A stretch of DNA of 64,000 nucleotides, from the NCBI RefSeq assembly GCF_016785085.1, contig NZ_JAENHO010000008.1, forward strand, positions 1-64,000. The letters are read 5' to 3'. Shown here piece after piece: positions 34,369-46,613 of this stretch. Origin of the DNA: Paractinoplanes lichenicola. GTDB taxonomy: Bacteria; Actinomycetota; Actinomycetes; Mycobacteriales; Micromonosporaceae. Every line of letters begins with the position of its first letter. Position 1 is the first letter of the stretch. Made by a program: the position numbers and the translations under genes. Under the pieces are notes generated by a model. The model searched no databases and was not told the origin of the DNA. It saw only the letters and a program-made list of their open reading frames with translations.

Positions 34369-37029
34369 ATGGCCTTCGACCACGTCGCCTACATGAGCCA
34401 GGTCATCAACCCGCTCCGCGACCACCCGGGCGGCGTGCCCGCGAACGACCTCGCCGGTCAGTACGCGGTCACGCCGGACATGACCGCGGGCGAGCTGCGG
34501 ACCCGGCTCAGGGAGGTGCGCAGCCTCTGGCAACGCCGGCAGGGCGGGGTCGGCGCCGCGGCCAACGTCTGCGCCCAGCTGATCGGGCGCGACGAGCGGC
34601 TGCGGGCCGAGCACGGCGACGCCATGTACGACCCCGGGTGGTGGACCCGGCAGGCGCGGGCGCACGAGGACGCGGTGCACGCCGAGTCGCGCCGCTTCGC
34701 CGAGGTGCTGCGCAACGCGTACGGGGCGGTCGGCCGGATCACCGCCGAGCAGCTGGCCGCCATCGCCACCCAGTGGCCGTCGCTCAGCAAGCTCGGCGCC
34801 GACGAGGCCGTCCGCCTGGCCGGGCTGCGGCTGGTCGAGCCGATCGAGCTGCCGGCCGCCAGCGGGCTGCCCGGCAGCGCGTACCGGCGGCTGCTCGACC
34901 TGCAACGGCAGCTCGACGTGCCGACCGTGGTGCAGCTGATCCGGCCCGAGCTGACCGGCGACAGCTTCGCGCTGCTGGGCCGCGACGCGGTCGACCTCGG
35001 CCTGGAGACGCTGGCCCGGCGCCGGCAGGAGATGGAACGGGCGGCCGACTCGCACGAGCTGCGCGCGGGCAAGGAGGCCCTCGGACTGCTCGACACGGCC
35101 GCGCGCAACGGCGTCGACCTGCGTACGGTGGCGCTGTTCCAGCTCGTCGAGCGGCTGCAGGACCTGCGCGCCCGCAACCTGGCCGACGCGTTGCTGATCG
35201 AGTCGGCCACCGGCGCCGGGCTGCTCCTGCCCGACGCGCAGACGGTGGTCAGCAACCTGCCCGCGCCGACCGTCACCGGGCCCGCCGACCGGGTGCGCGA
35301 GCTGCTCGCGGAGGGCCAGTTGCGGGCCGCCGCCCAGGCCGTGGCCCAGGTGCCCGAGACCGACCCGGCGCACGCGGAGCTGCGGCAGACCGTCGGCGGC
35401 CTGACCGACCGGGTCGACGAGCTGCGCCGCGACGCCGAGCAGGCGATCCGCGACGGCCACGAGGAGGAGGCGGCGCAGCGGCTGCGGGACGCGCTGCGGA
35501 TCGCCGACGACGACGAGGACCTGCGCCGCCGGGCCGAGGCGCTGCCCCCGCCGCCCGTACGGGAGCTGGTCGCCCGCGTGACCGAGCAGGGCGTACGGCT
35601 GGGCTGGTCGGCGCCGCACACCGCCGTCCCGGAGCTGTTGCGCTATCGGGTCGTCCGGTCCGACCGGGCCCCGCGCACGGCCGCCGACGGCGACGTCGTG
35701 GTGGCCGGCCTCAGCACGCCGGAGGCCGTCGACAAGGACCCGGCGCCCGCCCGCGACCTGCACTACGGCGTCTTCGCCAGCACCGGCGGCGACTGGTCAC
35801 GCGCGGCCGTCACCGTGGAACGGGTGCTGCCGCCGGTCACCGCGGTGCAGGTCCGCACCCAGCACGACGAGATCGTCTGCTCCTGGCGGGTGCATCCGGC
35901 GGCCGAGACCGTACGGGTGCGGCGCACCACCGGCCGCCCGCCCACCGGCCCGGACGACGGCACGCCGATCGCCTGCACCCGGGCCGGGCTGACCGACGAC
36001 GCGGGGGACGCCGACGTCTTCTACGGCATCGTCGCCGTCTATCGCGACGCCGCCGGGGCCGAGGCGTTCGCCCGGACGGTCGTGGCCCGGGCCACCACCG
36101 GGCAGGCGGCGCCGCCGTTCGTCAGCCGCATCCGGGTGCACGCCGTCGCGGTCGACGCCAGCACCGCCACCGCCAACGTCACCTGGGCCGCCCCGGCCGC
36201 GGGCACGGTCTCGGTGCGCCGGTCCGACGCGCCGCCGGCCTGGCCCGCGGGCGCCACCGTCAGCCGGGGCGACGTCGAGGCGTACGGGGAACCGCTGATC
36301 GGCGACCGCCTGGTGCAGGGGCCGGAGGTGCAGCTCGAGGCGACCGTGCCGAGCGGGCGGCACTACTACACCGCCTTCACGCTGCACCCCACGGCCGACA
36401 CCGCGATCGTCGGCGAACCCGTGGCCGTGGCCGTGATCGAACCGGTGACCCGGCTGCTCGCGCGGCGCAACGGCGGCGAGGTGACCGTGTCGTGGGTGTG
36501 GCCGCCGTCGGTCAACCTGGCCGAGGTCACCTTCACCCCGGCCGGCGCGGCCACCCCCAGCGCCCGCGAGCTGGTCAGCCGCGGCCAGTTCACGGCCAAG
36601 GGCTGCCACCTGCCGATCGGCCACACCGGCGGGCGGGTCGCCGTGCAGAGCGTGGTCCGCGGGATGGGCGGGGAGTCGAAGTCGTCGGCCGTGACCGCGC
36701 CGGTGGACGGGACCGCGGCCACGGTGAGCTGGCAGGTCGTGAAGGCCGGGGGGTTCCTGAGCCGCCGCCGCGAGCTGCGCCTGACCACCGACACCCGCTG
36801 CGAGGGCGTGGAGGTGCGCCTGGTCGCGGGCCCCGGCGACGTCCTCCCGGTGCGGGCCGAGCAGGGCATTCCCGTCGCGCATCTGGCCGGCCTGGAACTC
36901 GACCCGGACGTGCCCGAGGCGGTGCCGTTCACCATGCCCGCGAAGGTGCGCTGGCTGCGCTGTTTCGTCACCCGGCCGGCCGGCGTCCGCGTCAACGACC
37001 CCCCGATCGACGAGATGAAGGTGTCCTAG
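34369..37029 (+). CDS. Large FN3-like protein associated with the Hsp70
   Basis: 886-residue protein. Residues 1-270 are helical, with an opening region that might be a J-like or other chaperone-binding domain but lacks a clear HPD motif. Residues 300-400 resemble TPR hairpins (EQAIRDGHEEEAAQRLRDAL). From about 400 to the end there are repeated beta-sandwich units of fibronectin type III style (VRLGWSAP, EIVCSWRVHP, ATANVTWAAP, EVTVSWVWPP). No signal peptide. Its place between Hsp70 and the GTPases suggests a scaffold or client-recruiting partner. Known to occur in similar actinobacterial loci; function inferred. Confidence 0.6.
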   Translation: MAFDHVAYMSQVINPLRDHPGGVPANDLAGQYAVTPDMTAGELRTRLREVRSLWQRRQGGVGAAANVCAQLIGRDERLRAEHGDAMYDPGWWTRQARAHEDAVHAESRRFAEVLRNAYGAVGRITAEQLAAIATQWPSLSKLGADEAVRLAGLRLVEPIELPAASGLPGSAYRRLLDLQRQLDVPTVVQLIRPELTGDSFALLGRDAVDLGLETLARRRQEMERAADSHELRAGKEALGLLDTAARNGVDLRTVALFQLVERLQDLRARNLADALLIESATGAGLLLPDAQTVVSNLPAPTVTGPADRVRELLAEGQLRAAAQAVAQVPETDPAHAELRQTVGGLTDRVDELRRDAEQAIRDGHEEEAAQRLRDALRIADDDEDLRRRAEALPPPPVRELVARVTEQGVRLGWSAPHTAVPELLRYRVVRSDRAPRTAADGDVVVAGLSTPEAVDKDPAPARDLHYGVFASTGGDWSRAAVTVERVLPPVTAVQVRTQHDEIVCSWRVHPAAETVRVRRTTGRPPTGPDDGTPIACTRAGLTDDAGDADVFYGIVAVYRDAAGAEAFARTVVARATTGQAAPPFVSRIRVHAVAVDASTATANVTWAAPAAGTVSVRRSDAPPAWPAGATVSRGDVEAYGEPLIGDRLVQGPEVQLEATVPSGRHYYTAFTLHPTADTAIVGEPVAVAVIEPVTRLLARRNGGEVTVSWVWPPSVNLAEVTFTPAGAATPSARELVSRGQFTAKGCHLPIGHTGGRVAVQSVVRGMGGESKSSAVTAPVDGTAATVSWQVVKAGGFLSRRRELRLTTDTRCEGVEVRLVAGPGDVLPVRAEQGIPVAHLAGLELDPDVPEAVPFTMPAKVRWLRCFVTRPAGVRVNDPPIDEMKVS

Positions 37030-38223
37030 ATGGCAACTCTCGCCTGCCCGTACTGCTACGCGCGGATCAACCTGCGGGAGCCGTGGTTCCGCTGCACCGG
37101 GCGCAAACCGCCGGGCAAGGAGGCCTGCAAGCGCAGTCAGGACGAGGCGCAGGTCCGCGAGCTCAACAACATGGAGCTCGTCCTGCCGTCGTTCGAGGCG
37201 ACGTCCCGCGGCTTCCGCTCGATCAACGAGGCCACCTGCCCGGACTGCGGCGTGGTGTCCGGGGTCAAGGTCTGCTCGAACTGCCACAGCCGGCTGCCGG
37301 CCACCTTCGGCGAGGGCAAGAGCCCGCTGATCGCCATGGCCGGCGCCAAGCACACCGGCAAGACCGTCTTCCTGCGGGTGCTGGCCAACCAGTTGCGTCA
37401 GGGCATGGGCCAGCGCTTCGGGGCCGACGTGCGGCTCACCGGCGACGTGTCGTTCAAGACGGAGGACGAGGGCGGCCACGGCTTCGGGGACCCGTCGGCC
37501 GACCTGTTCCCGACCGGCAAGCTGCTCGCGCACACGGCGGCCGCGAAGGGGGGCCGGCGTGAGCCGATGGTCTTCGCCTGGCGGCAGAAGCGCCGGCTGA
37601 CCGGATACGACACCACGTTCCTGTCCTTCTTCGACACCGCGGGCGAGGACCTGAACAAGCAGGACACCGTGGACAACCTGGGCTACCTGGCCGCCGCCGA
37701 CGCGCTCATCCTGGTGCTCGACCCGTTCATGATCCCGCAGGCCCGGGACAGGTTGTCGCTGCCGCCCGAGGCGCTCATCAAGGGCACCTCCACGCTCGAC
37801 GTCGTCAACCGGGTGACCGAGAACCTGCGCACCAGCCACCGGATCGGCGGCCGCAAGAACATCGCGATCCCGGTCGCGGTCGCGTTCGCCAAGATCGACG
37901 CCTTCTTCGACGTGCTCGGCGAGGACCATCCGCTGGTCCGCCGCCCGCAGCCCGGCCCGTTCTACGACGACGACAGCGGCCGGGCCACCCACGAGCACGT
38001 GAAGGGCCTGCTGCACGACTGGGGCGCGTCCGACATCGACACGCATCTCAAGCACAACTACACGACGTTCCGCTACTTCGCCATCTCCGCGCTCGGCGCC
38101 GAGCCCGACTACCGGGCCAACCGCGTCGACGACCGCGGGGTCCACCCGTTCCGGGTCGACGAGCCGCTGCTCTGGCTGCTCAGCCGGTTCAACGTGGTGC
38201 CGCGCAGCCGGGCGGCACGATGA
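37030..38223 (+). CDS. Zinc-ribbon TRAFAC-type GTPase (DO-GTPase2-like), first copy
   Basis: 397-residue cytoplasmic GTPase. The N-terminus has zinc-ribbon Cys pairs (CPYC, CPDC, CSNC). The nucleotide motifs are GAKHTGKT (residues 105-112), FFDTAGEDL as the G3 switch and VAFAKID as the G4 motif. This layout matches the GTPases found with GAP1 proteins in actinobacterial conflict systems. ATG 37030 follows the FN3 gene's stop directly; the end overlaps the GAP1 gene as ATGA. Confidence 0.8.
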   Translation: MATLACPYCYARINLREPWFRCTGRKPPGKEACKRSQDEAQVRELNNMELVLPSFEATSRGFRSINEATCPDCGVVSGVKVCSNCHSRLPATFGEGKSPLIAMAGAKHTGKTVFLRVLANQLRQGMGQRFGADVRLTGDVSFKTEDEGGHGFGDPSADLFPTGKLLAHTAAAKGGRREPMVFAWRQKRRLTGYDTTFLSFFDTAGEDLNKQDTVDNLGYLAAADALILVLDPFMIPQARDRLSLPPEALIKGTSTLDVVNRVTENLRTSHRIGGRKNIAIPVAVAFAKIDAFFDVLGEDHPLVRRPQPGPFYDDDSGRATHEHVKGLLHDWGASDIDTHLKHNYTTFRYFAISALGAEPDYRANRVDDRGVHPFRVDEPLLWLLSRFNVVPRSRAAR

Positions 38224-40640
38224 CGGCGCGCTTCGAGACGCTGATCTACACCGACTGCCGGCCCGGTCAGGGGCTCGACGGCAGTCCGGGGCTGCAGTTC
38301 CAGGCGCGGTCCGCCGAGAGCGTGCTGTCCGCGAAGCGGGTCGTGCAGGACAACCTGCTCTATCAGCCGTACTCCGCGTGGATGTCGGAGCTGCGCCCGG
38401 TCGAGGACTACCCGCCCTCGTTCGGGCACGTGGCCGAGGCCGGGTTCTTCGCCACCGGCGCGGGCCGCTATCTGGGCCACGAGGCGAACGGCACCCGCCA
38501 GGGCAACCAGCTCACCCACGCGATCGTCACCACGGACACCGACGCCTACCGCGGCCTGCGTCCGGCCCAGCTGTTCGGGGCCGACTTCTGGACCGGCCGC
38601 CCGGCCCCCACGACGACGTCCGAGCCGGTCGAGCTGGGTCACACCACGGCGGTGCACACCCCGGCCCGCGCTCGCGATTTCGTCCTCGCCCAACCCCAGG
38701 GCGAACACCTTCTGCGTACGCTCGTGGCCGCCCTCGCCGGGGCCGGCCGCCCCGGGCAGCCGCGCGTGCTGTTCGTCGGCGCCGACGTGCCGGTCATCGT
38801 GAACTGGCTGGTCGCCGGGTCGCTGCTGCTGCCCCGGAAACGGGCGTTCGAGCTCGGCTTCAAGATCTTCGCGGTCGACCCGGCCCGGTCCACCCTGCCC
38901 GTGCTGGCCGTGCACCCGGATTTCGCGGGCGCCGCCGGCCGGATCGACAACCAGCTCGGGTACGCCGTCTTCGACCTGACCCGCAACGAGTGCACGCCGG
39001 TCCCGTTCACCTGGGCCGCGCAGCACTGGGTCGACCTGTTCCTGGCCGAGGACCCCCGCGACGTGGTCGACGCGCTCGACGTGGCCGCGGACTCCACGCT
39101 GGCCGAGCGGGGCGACGACGGTCCGCGCGCGCAGCGGCTGGCCATGGCGCTCGGCACCGCCGCCATCATGCGCCGGGAGCCCGAGGTCGACTTCGCCGAG
39201 GAGATCGTGGACTGGCTGCGTACCGGGCCGCCGCACCTGCGCGACGCGTACGCCTTCGACGTCGCCGACCTCTTCGCCGACATGCCGGAGCGCTGGCCCC
39301 GCCGGGTGCTGGTGCGGCTGGACGCGGTCGGCTGCGACGGGCTGCTGCCGGGCAAGGCCGCCGACGTGCGGACGGCGCTGGCGATCAACGAGATCACCGC
39401 CGCTCGCGAGCAGGGCCGGAGTTTCGATGAGCCGGTGGGCCGGCTGCCGGACGGCGAGTGGACCGAGGACCACGCCGCCGACCTGTTCCGCTCGCTGGTC
39501 GAGGAGCTCACGGCCGGCGTGCCCCCGAAGTCCTTCGCGGCGCTGCTGCGAGTGGCGAAGCGGTTCGGGGCCGCCGTCCACCCGGATCACCTGGGCGACG
39601 AGGGCGCGGCCTTCGTCCGGCACTGGGCCGACCACCCGGGCGACTATCAGCCCGCCGCCTGGCCCGAGTTCCACGCGCAGGTGGCCCGCGTCACCACCGA
39701 GCTGACCCGGCGGGTCCGGCAGGGCCCCGAGCAGGCGGCGATCGTGGGGGACGGGTGGCGCAAGTGGTTGCTGCCCCGGCTGGACGAGCTCGATCCCGAC
39801 CTGCGGGCCGCGGTGCTGGGTGCGACCGTCCGGCACGGCGACGGCCGGTGGGAGGTCGTCGAGAGTCAGTTGTCCGAGGCGAAGGGCGACCCGTTCCGCT
39901 TCGCGGCCACGACCGCCGCCCTGTGGAGCCAGAGCAGTCCCACCCGGGCGGAACTCGAACTGGTGGCGACCGTCGCGCCGGACGGGATCACCTTGCCGGC
40001 CCGCCTCTGGCAGCCACTGGTCGCCGATGTGACCGGCACGAGCCCGCTGGCGCCCGACGATCTGAAGTTGTGCCGGTTGCTGCTGACCCGGCTGCTGATG
40101 CCGCTCAACCGGCGGGTGGAGACGTTGCTGGCCGCCGACGACGAGCTGACGACGGCGCTGACCGGCATCGGTGGCTCGTCCGCGGCGTCGGAGGAGCAGA
40201 CCGCCGCGCTGCTCGCCTGCCTGCGGCGTACCCCGACCCGGCTGATCGCCATGCGCGCCGGGGCGGCCGCGGCCGCCCTCGTCCGGGTCTCCGACTACGA
40301 CGACGTGGAACGCATGCTCACGCGGCACTCCGAGCTGCTCGACCCGTATCTGCGCCGGCTCGGTGAGCGGTTGCGGGCCGGTGTGGGGGTCAGCTGCGCG
40401 GTGGCCGCCTGCTTCCTGGGCGGGGCCTGGCTGGCCGAGGACCCGGCCCGGCAGGAGCCGCTCCTCGAGGCCTGGGACGAGTGGCTGGTCCGCGCCCCCG
40501 AGCGCAACGTCGAGCTGGCCGGCCAACGGGTCGCCAAGTCGAGCAAGGATTGGCGGGAGTTCTGGAAGGCGCGGGTCGGCTCGGTGTCCGGGCGGCGCCG
40601 GCGCTATCGGCTCGCGCACCCCTTCGGCGGTGGACGGTGA
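38220..40640 (+). CDS. GTPase-associated protein 1 (GAP1-N2/GAP1-M type)
   Basis: 806-residue protein. The N-terminal 140 residues have the features of the GAP1-N2 domain (ETLIYTDCRPGQGLDGSPGL, FQARS, GRYLGHEANGTRQGNQLTHA); the middle region matches GAP1-M-type beta/alpha segments (LLLPRKRAFELGFKIF, QLGYAVFDLTRN); the remainder is helical. Such proteins always sit beside the zinc-ribbon GTPases and are thought to regulate or read them. Coupled by ATGA upstream and GTGA downstream, exactly between the two GTPase genes. Confidence 0.8.
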   Translation: MTARFETLIYTDCRPGQGLDGSPGLQFQARSAESVLSAKRVVQDNLLYQPYSAWMSELRPVEDYPPSFGHVAEAGFFATGAGRYLGHEANGTRQGNQLTHAIVTTDTDAYRGLRPAQLFGADFWTGRPAPTTTSEPVELGHTTAVHTPARARDFVLAQPQGEHLLRTLVAALAGAGRPGQPRVLFVGADVPVIVNWLVAGSLLLPRKRAFELGFKIFAVDPARSTLPVLAVHPDFAGAAGRIDNQLGYAVFDLTRNECTPVPFTWAAQHWVDLFLAEDPRDVVDALDVAADSTLAERGDDGPRAQRLAMALGTAAIMRREPEVDFAEEIVDWLRTGPPHLRDAYAFDVADLFADMPERWPRRVLVRLDAVGCDGLLPGKAADVRTALAINEITAAREQGRSFDEPVGRLPDGEWTEDHAADLFRSLVEELTAGVPPKSFAALLRVAKRFGAAVHPDHLGDEGAAFVRHWADHPGDYQPAAWPEFHAQVARVTTELTRRVRQGPEQAAIVGDGWRKWLLPRLDELDPDLRAAVLGATVRHGDGRWEVVESQLSEAKGDPFRFAATTAALWSQSSPTRAELELVATVAPDGITLPARLWQPLVADVTGTSPLAPDDLKLCRLLLTRLLMPLNRRVETLLAADDELTTALTGIGGSSAASEEQTAALLACLRRTPTRLIAMRAGAAAAALVRVSDYDDVERMLTRHSELLDPYLRRLGERLRAGVGVSCAVAACFLGGAWLAEDPARQEPLLEAWDEWLVRAPERNVELAGQRVAKSSKDWREFWKARVGSVSGRRRRYRLAHPFGGGR

Positions 40641-42214
40641 GCGGCCGCGGCCCCGGCTGGTGGATCGGCACCGCGATCTATCTGACCGTCTGCCTGGCCT
40701 GCGTCGTCTTCGTCTCGGTGCCGCTGCTGCTGCTCAGCCTGGGCGTGGGCCTGGTCGCCGGGGCGCTGACCGTGGTGGCGCTGGCGGGCGTCGTGCTGGC
40801 CGGCGGCGAGGGCACGGCGGTGCTGCACACCCCGGCCGAGGTCCGCGAGAGCCGCCTGCTGCCCACCCGGGTCCGGGAGGCCTTCGTCCGCCGGGACCGG
40901 GCCTGGCCGCAATATTTCGCGGCCCAGTCCCGGCTCGACATCCAGGCGATCGTGGACCGGGCCCGGCTGGCGCACGACCGGATGTGGGCCGGCCCGCTGC
41001 CCTGGCTGCGCGAGAAGCAACTGCTGGCGTGGTGGCCGCTCATCATCCCGCTGGCGGGCGGGCAGGGCGCCGTCACGGCCGGCGGCGCGCTGGCGGTGGC
41101 GGCCACGACGGTGGTGCTGGCGCTGGTGACGGGGGCGGCCTGGCTGGTCGGGCTGCCCGTGGTCTATCTGCTGCGCGGCGCCGACGCGGCCTGGCAGCGG
41201 GTTCGCGGCGCCCGGGCCAGCTGCGCGAAGTGCTTCGAGCTGACCGCCGTCCCGGCCTATCGCTGCCGCGGCCCGCACGAGCTCGACGACCGGCTGTCGG
41301 GCGACGACCTGCACCGCGACATCCGCCCCGGGCTGCTGGGCGTCTGGTGGCGGCGCTGCGCCTGCGGCACCAAGCTGCCCACGATGGTGTTGCGGGCCGC
41401 CTTCAGCCGCCGCCTGCAGCCCTGCTGCCCCAGCTGCGGCGAGCCGCTGTTCCGGGGGGCCGGGGTGGTCACCGACGTCCGGATCCCGGTGTTCGGCGCG
41501 GCCTCGGCCGGCAAGACTCAGCTGATCATGGCCGCGCTGGTCGGCCTGGAACGGGCCGCGGCGACCGGTGGCGCCGGGTGGCAGCTGCTCGACGAGCGCA
41601 GCAAGCGGACCTTCGCCGAATACACCGACCTGGTGCTCCGCGGCGCGGACCCGGCGCAGACCGACGCCTCGGGCCCGCCCGTCGCCCTCACCGTGCGCCT
41701 CGACAAGGGCTCCCGGCCCGCCCTGGTGCACGTGTTCGACGCCGCCGGCGAGAGCCTGCTCGACCCCGAGCAGAACTCCCGGCTGTCCTACCTCGACTAC
41801 GCCCGCTCGCTGATCTTCGTGATGGACCCGTTCTCGGTCCGGCGGATCGCCGACGAGTTCAGCAGCGTCGCGCCCGACGTGTACGCCGCGGCCAACCCGG
41901 CCCGGCACGACCCCGAGCGCTCGTACAACGCCACCGTGACCCGGCTGCGCGACTTCGGCGTGCGCACCGACCGGCAGCGGCTGGCCTTCGTCGTCACCAA
42001 GGCCGACCTGCTGGACAAGCTCGGGGCTGGGCCGCACGGCGGCGACCTGCGGGACTGGCTGGCCGCGATCGGCCTCGGCAACCTGCTGCTGGCCGTCGAG
42101 CGCGACTTCGGCGAGGTCGAGTTCTTCCTGGTCTGCGGGCGTGACCCGGGGCCGGACGCCGCGCCCGCGCCGCTGCGCTGGGTGCTGTCGAAGGAGTGGA
42201 TGAGCCTTGACTGA
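40637..42214 (+). CDS. Membrane-anchored zinc-ribbon GTPase (DO-GTPase2-like), second copy
   Basis: 525-residue GTPase. Two transmembrane helices lie in residues 8-55 and another hydrophobic pair around 135-180. Cys pairs form zinc ribbons (CAKC, CACG, CCPSCG). The nucleotide loop is FGAASAGKTQ (from about residue 286), with the G3-like HVFDAAGESL and G4 VVTKADLL. Unlike the first copy it is membrane-bound, so the pair may act as cytosolic and membrane forms. GTG start overlaps the GAP1 stop. Confidence 0.8.
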   Translation: MSGRGPGWWIGTAIYLTVCLACVVFVSVPLLLLSLGVGLVAGALTVVALAGVVLAGGEGTAVLHTPAEVRESRLLPTRVREAFVRRDRAWPQYFAAQSRLDIQAIVDRARLAHDRMWAGPLPWLREKQLLAWWPLIIPLAGGQGAVTAGGALAVAATTVVLALVTGAAWLVGLPVVYLLRGADAAWQRVRGARASCAKCFELTAVPAYRCRGPHELDDRLSGDDLHRDIRPGLLGVWWRRCACGTKLPTMVLRAAFSRRLQPCCPSCGEPLFRGAGVVTDVRIPVFGAASAGKTQLIMAALVGLERAAATGGAGWQLLDERSKRTFAEYTDLVLRGADPAQTDASGPPVALTVRLDKGSRPALVHVFDAAGESLLDPEQNSRLSYLDYARSLIFVMDPFSVRRIADEFSSVAPDVYAAANPARHDPERSYNATVTRLRDFGVRTDRQRLAFVVTKADLLDKLGAGPHGGDLRDWLAAIGLGNLLLAVERDFGEVEFFLVCGRDPGPDAAPAPLRWVLSKEWMSLD

Positions 42215-42502
42215 TCCCGGACCCATGCCGCCCGCCCACCGGGCCTTCCGGGTCGCGGCGCTGCTGGTCGTCGTCGCGGTGACCCTGTTCGCCGGCTTCT
42301 CGGGCAGCGCGGCCGCCGCGGTGCGCTGGGCCGGCCACGGCGTCGGGCAGGTCACCGCGTATCTGTGGCAGCCCTTGCTGCACGGCGGGGGCTGGGCCGG
42401 GCCCCTCCAGCCGGCGCCCAGCCCGTCGCCGTCGGTCAAGCCCAAGCCCAAGCCGAAGAAGACGGCCAAGCCCAAGCCGAAGAAGAGCCCGACCAAGAAG
42501 TC

Positions 42503-42506
<4 letters not shown>
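42207..42506 (+). CDS. Small membrane protein with Lys/Pro tail
   Basis: 99-residue protein (93 if ATG 42225 is used). One hydrophobic helix (VAALLVVVAVTLFAGFSG) is followed by a short extracytoplasmic or cytoplasmic segment and a highly basic KPKPKKTAKPKPKK tail. AAGGAG lies 10 nt before TTG 42207, in the end of the GTPase gene. Family unknown. Last gene of the Hsp70/GTPase operon; its TAG stop overlaps the stop of the convergent AAA+ gene in a single CTAG. Confidence 0.6.
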
Positions 42507-44346
<1,840 letters not shown>

Positions 44347-44350
<4 letters not shown>

Positions 44351-45576
44351 CCTTGCTTCCGGATGCCGGCCGCGGTGTTGCCGATCGCTTCCTGGTCGGG
44401 CCGGGGCCCCTCCGGCTTGCCCTCCCAATGCAGCCCGTCGGTGCGGACGCCCTGATGCCCGAGCTCGGTGTGCAGCCGTTCGAGGATCTCCTCGGTCAGG
44501 TCGCAGCGCGCGACCGTGCCCTCGGCCGTCTGCTCCACGACCATGTCGGCGCCCTCGCTGCGATACTCCAGCCGGCTGCCCCGGCCGTCGCCGGCGCGCA
44601 CGGTCAGCTCGATGTCGGTGCCGTCGGTGCGCCGGGCCCGGAAGGTCATCGCGTCGTCCCGCTCGACCAGGCTGCCCGCCACGACCCGCAGCCCGGCCTG
44701 GGGCAGCGCCGCCCCGGCGGCCTCCACGATGATCGCCATCCGCTCGAGCTGATCGAGCCGGGCCTCGACGGCCGCGGTGACGTCGGCGGTGCGCCGGCGG
44801 GCCTCGTCGAGCAGATGCTCCCACCGCCGCGGCCGCACCTCGTCGTGCTCGGCCTTCAGGTCGGCCAGCACCCGGTGCGCCGCCTCGGCGTCGGGCAGGT
44901 CGACGGCCGCCTCGCCCGCCTCGGCCAGGGCCGCGGTGAGCCGCAGCTCGGCCTCGGCCGACTCGCCGGCCAGCCGGCGCAGCAGGGCCCGCTGGTCGGC
45001 CACCCGCTCCAGGTGCTCGGCGGCCGCGATCCCGAGCCGGTCGTGCGCGGGCGCGAACCCGGGCCCGCCGAGCTGCGCGCGGGCCTCGGCGGTCAGGCCG
45101 GCCACCCGCTCGGCGCCGGCCGGGTCGAGCCGGGCCCGGTCGGTCTCGCCGTCGAGCCGGGCCTCGGTCAGCCCCAGCGCCGCGTCGTGCTCCCGCGTGG
45201 TCATCTCGGCCGCCACCGTGCCCCGCAGCCGCTCCGAGCCGCGTTCGGCCTCGAGCGCCCGGTCGTTCCACGCGGTCAGCCCGGCCTCGTCGGTGATCCC
45301 GCCGATCCCGGCCGCGATCCTGGCGGTCAGGTCCCGCTGCCGCTCGGCCTCCGGCTGCTGGGGCAGGCCGGTCGCGACCCGGGCCAGGTCGGCCGACCGG
45401 GCGGTCAAGGCCTCGGCCCGCTCGCGGGCGGCGCGCAGACCGGCCTCGAACCGCTGCCGCCGGGCGATCTCCTCGTGCCGGCGGCGCTCGGCCTCGCGGG
45501 CCAGCCGGGCCGCCTCGAACTGAGCCTGACGCTCGTGCTCGAAGACGACGGTCGTGTATTTCGGGCTGCTCGACAT
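44347..45576 (-). CDS. Coiled-coil protein of triad 2 operon
   Basis: 409-residue protein, mostly heptad-rich and charged (EAARLAREAERRRHEEIARR, followed by QRFEAGL), predicted long coiled coil to about residue 300, with a beta-rich C-terminal domain of about 100 residues (FRARRTDGTDIELTVRAG). No enzymatic motif. The start overlaps the kinase stop by 1 nt (TGATG) and the end overlaps the AAA+ gene. It may be the substrate adaptor or phosphorylation target linking the kinase/phosphatase pair to the AAA+ unfoldase. Confidence 0.65.
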
Positions 45577-46613
45577 CACAGGTCCTCTCGGAAGGGGTCG
45601 CGGCCGCCGCCCGCCGCCATCGAGCACCACGGGCAGCCCGCCCGCTCGACGGCATGAACGTGCCGGGCCGATCGCTCGCAAGTGGTCAGGCGGCGGCGGG
45701 AGTACGCCAGCCCGGCCGCCCAGGCCGACGCGTCGGGGCGCGCCTCGGGCCGGTCGTAGCCGTCGTCCAGTGCCTCGGCCAGGCGGCGCCGCAGCACCGG
45801 GGGCAGGACGTCGGCCGGGACGGCCCCGCGCGGCGCCCGCACCCGCGCGCCGAGCGGGCGGCAGCGGCGGGCCCGCACGTTGTCGACCTCCTCGACCGGG
45901 CCGCTCGCGTCGAACGGCACCCCGCCGTACGGGTGGAAACCCAGCGACAGCAGCTGGGCCACCAGCACCGCCAGGGCCCAGCGGTCGCTCGCGGGGTCGC
46001 GCGGACGGGCCGGCTTGCCCAGCTCCTCGGGCGCGGTGTATTCCGGCCGCGAGAAGGCGCACAGCAGGTCGGTGCCGGTCGTCTCGTCGCGCAGCTGCCA
46101 GCCGTCGACGTCGATCAGGCAGGCCGTGCCCGCGGCCGACACGAAGATGTTGGCCGGGGCCAGATCGCCGATCACGTGGTCGCGCTGATGCGCGGCGTGC
46201 ACCGTCCGGGCCAGGTCCTCGGCCACCTCCAGCCACCACGTCCAGGTCGCGGCGGGCAGCAGGCGGGCCCGGACGGCCGGGTTGAACAGCAGCGGCAGCG
46301 GCACGAACCGGGGCGGGGCGAGCTTCGGCGCGGCGTAGCCGATCAGCCGGCCGTCGTCGCTCCGGTGCACGGCCGCGTCGGGCCAGGCGACCACGGGCCG
46401 GCCGGCCCGGGTGACCCAGCCGGGGCGGTCGCGCAGCATCAGGCGTACGCGGTCGGACAGGTCCCCGGCATGGTGAACGATCTTGGCGATGCGCCCGGGG
46501 TCGCCCTCGAGCTGCCGCACCTCGCCCTGCGAGCCGACCGACCCGACGGGATCGCCGAGCCGGTCCGGCGTACGGGTGCCGTCACCCCGGACGATCCAGA
46601 CGTCACGATTCAC
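45576..46613 (-). CDS. Ser/Thr protein kinase (TerY-P triad 2)
   Basis: 345-residue kinase. Lys in RIAKIVHH, catalytic loop VIGDLAPANIFV and metal loop LIDVDGWQL (DVDG instead of DFG) indicate an active but divergent kinase. A C-terminal zinc-binding patch (CERSARH, CPWC) is typical of TerY-linked kinases. GTG start; overlaps the PP2C stop by 11 nt. Unlike the triad 1 kinase it has no transmembrane segment, so it acts in the cytoplasm. Confidence 0.8.
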   Translation of the reverse strand: MNRDVWIVRGDGTRTPDRLGDPVGSVGSQGEVRQLEGDPGRIAKIVHHAGDLSDRVRLMLRDRPGWVTRAGRPVVAWPDAAVHRSDDGRLIGYAAPKLAPPRFVPLPLLFNPAVRARLLPAATWTWWLEVAEDLARTVHAAHQRDHVIGDLAPANIFVSAAGTACLIDVDGWQLRDETTGTDLLCAFSRPEYTAPEELGKPARPRDPASDRWALAVLVAQLLSLGFHPYGGVPFDASGPVEEVDNVRARRCRPLGARVRAPRGAVPADVLPPVLRRRLAEALDDGYDRPEARPDASAWAAGLAYSRRRLTTCERSARHVHAVERAGCPWCSMAAGGGRDPFREDL